A stretch of DNA of 64,000 nucleotides from CALCZU01 sp964396165 (GTDB lineage: Bacteria > Bdellovibrionota > FAC87 > UBA2466), in assembly GCA_964396165.1 (NCBI GenBank), contig CAYNEF010000017.1, forward strand, positions 1-64,000. The letters are read 5' to 3'. The translations under genes and the position numbers were made by a program. Below are positions 61,412-64,000 of this stretch, one piece after another (the first letter of the stretch is position 1; every line of letters begins with the position of its first letter). The notes under the pieces are model-generated. The model did not search any database. It had not been told where the DNA came from and was given only the letters and a program-made list of their open reading frames with translations.

Positions 61412-61443
61412 TGATGTATCTCCTAATGGCACATCATAGAAGA

Positions 61444-61471
61444 GATTATAGCGATGACAAGGTCAATTTGA
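61444..61471 (-). promoter_or_regulatory. Promoter of the FadL-like gene
   Basis: On the minus strand, TTCAAA (61471-61466) is followed after 16 bases by a perfect TATAAT (61449-61444). The expected start is about 26 bases before ATG 61411. The clearest sigma-70-like -10 in the window. Confidence 0.6.
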
Positions 61472-61500
61472 AGTTATTGCGAGGCAAGAAACTTTTGCTT

Positions 61501-62931
61501 TTATGACGCTTTTCTGAATTCTTCTTCGGGTTGCCGTGCATTTTGCACCACTGGCAATTCAAGAACGAATAGAGTGTGAGGGCTATTTTCATCTACGTAA
61601 AGCCTACCTTTGTGTTGCGCTGCGATCGTATGGGAAATGGACAGCCCGAGTCCCGTTCCTTTACCGACTTCTTTTGTAGTGAAAAAAGGAGTCATCATTT
61701 TCTCTAAGACATCTTTGGGAATTCCGCCGCCAGAGTCTTTTACGAGGAGTCGAATTTTATTAGAACTCACCTCTACAGAGACTTCTACCCACGGGTTTGG
61801 CATGGATTCAATTGCATCAAAAGCGTTATTCAACAGGTTGATGAGTATTTGAGAGACTTGAACTTTTCTACACTCAAACTCAATGGATTTTTCTGGAGCT
61901 ACTAACCGTAGATCTACACCGTGAGACTTAAATCGTTCGCTACAAAAAGCGAGAGACTCATTCAATAATTGGGTAACGTCGACGGTATTAAAAGGATCTT
62001 TGCTTCCGTCTCTTGAGAAAGCTCTTAAGCCATTAATGATGGAGGTGATGCGAGTGCAAGTTAGAACTATTTTTTCCGTAGTGGAGACAATTTTTTCTTC
62101 TGTAAGCTGCCCTTTCTGTGCCAATCGACTTAATAGAGTTGCGTTACCATGAATAATAGAAAGCGGGTTATTTATTTCATGCGCGATTCCTGCAGACATT
62201 GTGCCTAATGAAGCCAGACGAGCAGAACTTTCCAAATTGGACTGCTGATTGCGGATCAATGCATTTGAGAGTGTAATTTTTTTAGAGAGCATTCTTCCAT
62301 AAAAGGAAATTCCGCATACGATTAATAGAATGGTAAGGGCAATTAAGTATTCTCCCTTGGCTAGTTCATGTGCTTCATTTTGTTGATTGAGTAAATTTTC
62401 CTTTTGGTATTCCCTGACAAGCCCTCTTAATTTTCTTAATTCGGTGTTTAAGCCCGCAAAAGCTCTGTCCATCGTTGCCATTCGCATCCCGGCTTTTTTA
62501 GAATCATTTCGTTCGAAAAAACCAAAGATAAGTTCGGCTTCGTCCACCATTATATTCATCGCATTTTCTACTTTGGTGAAGGAATCAAGAATCTCTTTTC
62601 GCTGTCTTTCGTTAGGAATAGAGGAAAGACTATCTCGTTCGTCTTTTAGCAAAAGCGTAAATTTGTAAAACGCTTTTTGCATTTTTGCTCGTTCGCCTTT
62701 TACATCATGGCTATCGAAAACATCGTTCCCGGGGGCGTTGGTATTGCCCGCTGCTTCTGAAATGAGTTCGTATCTATCTGCTTTTGAAACCCAATCTGAA
62801 TTGATCACAACAGAGTTTTCATAAATGGAAAGAATCTTATGCGTCAGCGAAAGGCTGCACGCGATAGTAATGAGATCAATCCCCGCGAGAAGGTAGTAAA
62901 AGAGATGCCATTTGGGTTCGCGGCTTTTCAT
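61501..62931 (-). CDS. Sensor histidine kinase
   Basis: The 476-residue membrane kinase has two hydrophobic spans (about 12-30 and 195-215) with a helical sensor between them. The HisKA region with phospho-His is in GIAHEINNPLSIIHGN, the N-box is QILINLLNNAFDAIE, the G1 box is VKDSGGGIPKD, and the G2 box is GKGTGLGLSIS. No response regulator gene is adjacent, so it is an orphan kinase whose target is unknown. The periplasmic sensor carries no obvious known ligand fold (a four-helix sensor is plausible). Confidence 0.9.
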   Translation of the reverse strand: MKSREPKWHLFYYLLAGIDLITIACSLSLTHKILSIYENSVVINSDWVSKADRYELISEAAGNTNAPGNDVFDSHDVKGERAKMQKAFYKFTLLLKDERDSLSSIPNERQRKEILDSFTKVENAMNIMVDEAELIFGFFERNDSKKAGMRMATMDRAFAGLNTELRKLRGLVREYQKENLLNQQNEAHELAKGEYLIALTILLIVCGISFYGRMLSKKITLSNALIRNQQSNLESSARLASLGTMSAGIAHEINNPLSIIHGNATLLSRLAQKGQLTEEKIVSTTEKIVLTCTRITSIINGLRAFSRDGSKDPFNTVDVTQLLNESLAFCSERFKSHGVDLRLVAPEKSIEFECRKVQVSQILINLLNNAFDAIESMPNPWVEVSVEVSSNKIRLLVKDSGGGIPKDVLEKMMTPFFTTKEVGKGTGLGLSISHTIAAQHKGRLYVDENSPHTLFVLELPVVQNARQPEEEFRKAS

Positions 62932-63009
62932 GACGTATTTTTAAATCGGAACGATGCGCAGCGCGCATAAATGAAGTTTTTCACACAGTTTCGCGGGGGA
63001 ATTAGTACA

Positions 63010-63729
63010 TTAAAAATGAGGGGATAGCTCGTACATGAGAATGGATCCTGCGGCGCTTACATTCAAGGACTGAACTTTACCTAAAATAGGTATTTGAACA
63101 AGCCAGTCACATGTCTTTTGAATCTGATCGTGCATGCCTTCTAATTCACGCCCCAATACCAGTACTTTTTTATCAAAAGAAGGTGTATCGCAAAGCGGTT
63201 TGGCATTTTCTGACAAGGCACTTCCAATTACCCAAAATTCCACTTCCTTTAATTTTCTTAAAGCATCCCCTAGGTTTGTCACTTGCACGATGGGAATGGT
63301 TTCTACCGCGCCTACAGACGCGTGGTATGCGCCTTGAGTGACAGTGACACTTCTGTCTTTGGGTATCAAAATTCCATCCAGCCCCAGTGCTTCAGCCGTT
63401 CGCGCCAGTGCCCCAAAATTTTGAGGGTCTTGCAAATGATCGAGTGCAAGCACGAATGCTTTTTCCGATTTTTCTACACGTGTGATGAAAGATTTTAAAT
63501 CCCAGTACGGAAAAGGTTTGAGTATCGCAGTTAACGGATCTTGCTGTTCTAATTTTTTGGGAGGAAGTTTTGTACGGCAGGTAATCTTTTCGCTTACGGC
63601 AATTTGTTTGATTTTTTTTAGGCGTTCAGAAAAAAGTTCTTCCAGAATATGAAAGTGTATTTCTTGAACACGATCTTTTTTGTGCGTAAGAATGTGTTCT
63701 AACGCCGAGAGTGAATGGATTTCTATCAT
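63010..63729 (-). CDS. rlmB: RlmB/TrmH-family rRNA 2'-O-methyltransferase
   Basis: The 239-residue SpoU-type enzyme has an N-terminal substrate-binding L30e-like part (KDRVQEIHFHI) and the SPOUT knot motifs DHLQDPQNFGALARTAEALGLDGILIP, VLGRELEGMHDQI and IPILGKVQSLNVSAAGSILMYEL. It probably methylates 23S rRNA G2251 or another ribose 2'-OH. It begins 12 bases after the pyrF stop on the minus strand, so the two are likely co-transcribed. Confidence 0.85.
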   Translation of the reverse strand: MIEIHSLSALEHILTHKKDRVQEIHFHILEELFSERLKKIKQIAVSEKITCRTKLPPKKLEQQDPLTAILKPFPYWDLKSFITRVEKSEKAFVLALDHLQDPQNFGALARTAEALGLDGILIPKDRSVTVTQGAYHASVGAVETIPIVQVTNLGDALRKLKEVEFWVIGSALSENAKPLCDTPSFDKKVLVLGRELEGMHDQIQKTCDWLVQIPILGKVQSLNVSAAGSILMYELSPHF

Positions 63730-63741
63730 TGTATTGTTAGC

Positions 63742-64000
63742 TTAAGAAAAAAGTTCGAGCACTCTTTTCTTAGGTTCTCCGCTTTGAGTGATAGGACGGC
63801 CAATAATTAAATAATCCGCTCCGTTTTCGAGTGCTTCTTTAGGGGAAGCAGTTCTTGCCTGATCATCGTTGTAAACTTCATGTCCGGGAATGCGAATTCC
63901 TGCTGTAACAAGTTTGAAATCAGCCGGAACACTTTTTCTTAATGCCGTAAGTTCAAAGGGTGAGCAGAGCATTCCAGATAAGCGCGTTTGCACTGCCAAC
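63742..64000 (-). CDS. pyrF: Orotidine 5'-phosphate decarboxylase, C-terminal part (cut by window edge)
   Basis: The visible 85-plus residues contain VTAGIRIPGHEVYNDDQARTASPKEALENGADYLIIGRPITQS, the phosphate-binding and barrel-end signature of PyrF. The enzyme decarboxylates OMP to UMP. The start lies beyond the window on the minus strand, so only the 3' portion is present. The identity is clear from this region. Confidence 0.88.
   Translation of the reverse strand, partial: LAVQTRLSGMLCSPFELTALRKSVPADFKLVTAGIRIPGHEVYNDDQARTASPKEALENGADYLIIGRPITQSGEPKKRVLELFS

Noticed and set aside
1..64000. CRISPR arrays, tRNA, rRNA, prophage or transposase genes
   Set aside because: No regularly spaced direct repeats, cloverleaf-like segments, rRNA motifs, integrase or transposase signatures were seen on either strand.

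Overview
The window is a dense, moderately low-GC (about 43-45% by eye) Gram-negative chromosome segment with about 60 genes. It holds no rRNA, tRNA, CRISPR array, prophage or insertion sequence that I can see. The gene mix (type IV pilus retraction ATPase, PrkA-YeaH-SpoVR stress module, large nucleoside and amine catabolic operons, secreted subtilase, many signal-peptide proteins, LexA) fits a delta-proteobacteria-like lineage, most plausibly Bdellovibrionota/Oligoflexia. This is inferred from gene content and style, not from a marker gene.

Layout. 1-3600: propionyl-CoA-type carboxylase operon (carboxyltransferase, biotin carboxylase, biotin carrier). 3608-6311: divergent glycosyltransferase and Wzy-like polymerase. 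6390-7954: small membrane protein and PilT-like ATPase with a long C-terminal tail. 8064-13821: tightly overlapping nucleoside salvage/catabolism operon (deoC, deoB, deoA, purine nucleoside phosphorylase, cdd, MtaD-like deaminase). 13903-14504: MazEF-type toxin-antitoxin pair. 14506-16890: RND/MMPL exporter. 17129-22785: prkA-yeaH-spoVR plus a degenerate receiver-GAF protein. 22828-23277: small exported SnoaL-like protein. 23416-32694: amine and amino-acid nitrogen catabolism (APC permease, aldehyde dehydrogenase, GabT-like aminotransferase, EutA, a fused EutB-EutC, glutamate dehydrogenase), closed by a GC-rich 30-bp perfect inverted repeat.

32968-36418: lipoprotein, exported subtilisin-like protease, RlmL-like rRNA methyltransferase. 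36419-37758: exported class A acid phosphatase and a Tyr-rich exported protein. 37893-41964: purA, serA and a class V aminotransferase. 42170-49828: exported flavoprotein, unknown exported protein, methyltransferase and GT-C-like membrane protein, Old Yellow Enzyme, HAD phosphatase and two small proteins. 49839-51433: folP, a Cys-less PTPS-like enzyme (candidate FolB substitute) and folK. 51454-53571: periplasmic rhodanese, OmpV-like protein, and lexA behind a palindromic operator. 53632-60067: a chaperone-usher-type locus with four DUF4402-like pilin candidates, one usher, one chaperone and an opposite-strand unknown gene. 60137-64000: FadL-like porin, orphan histidine kinase, RlmB/TrmH-family methyltransferase and the 3' part of pyrF.

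The catabolic genes (nucleosides, ethanolamine, GABA-like amines, propionyl-CoA, glutamate) together suggest an organism that lives on macromolecule breakdown products, which would suit a predator or saprophyte. The most unusual items are the split DUF4402 chaperone-usher locus, the EutB-EutC fusion, the Cys-less PTPS between folP and folK, and the pseudo-receiver attached to the PrkA module.
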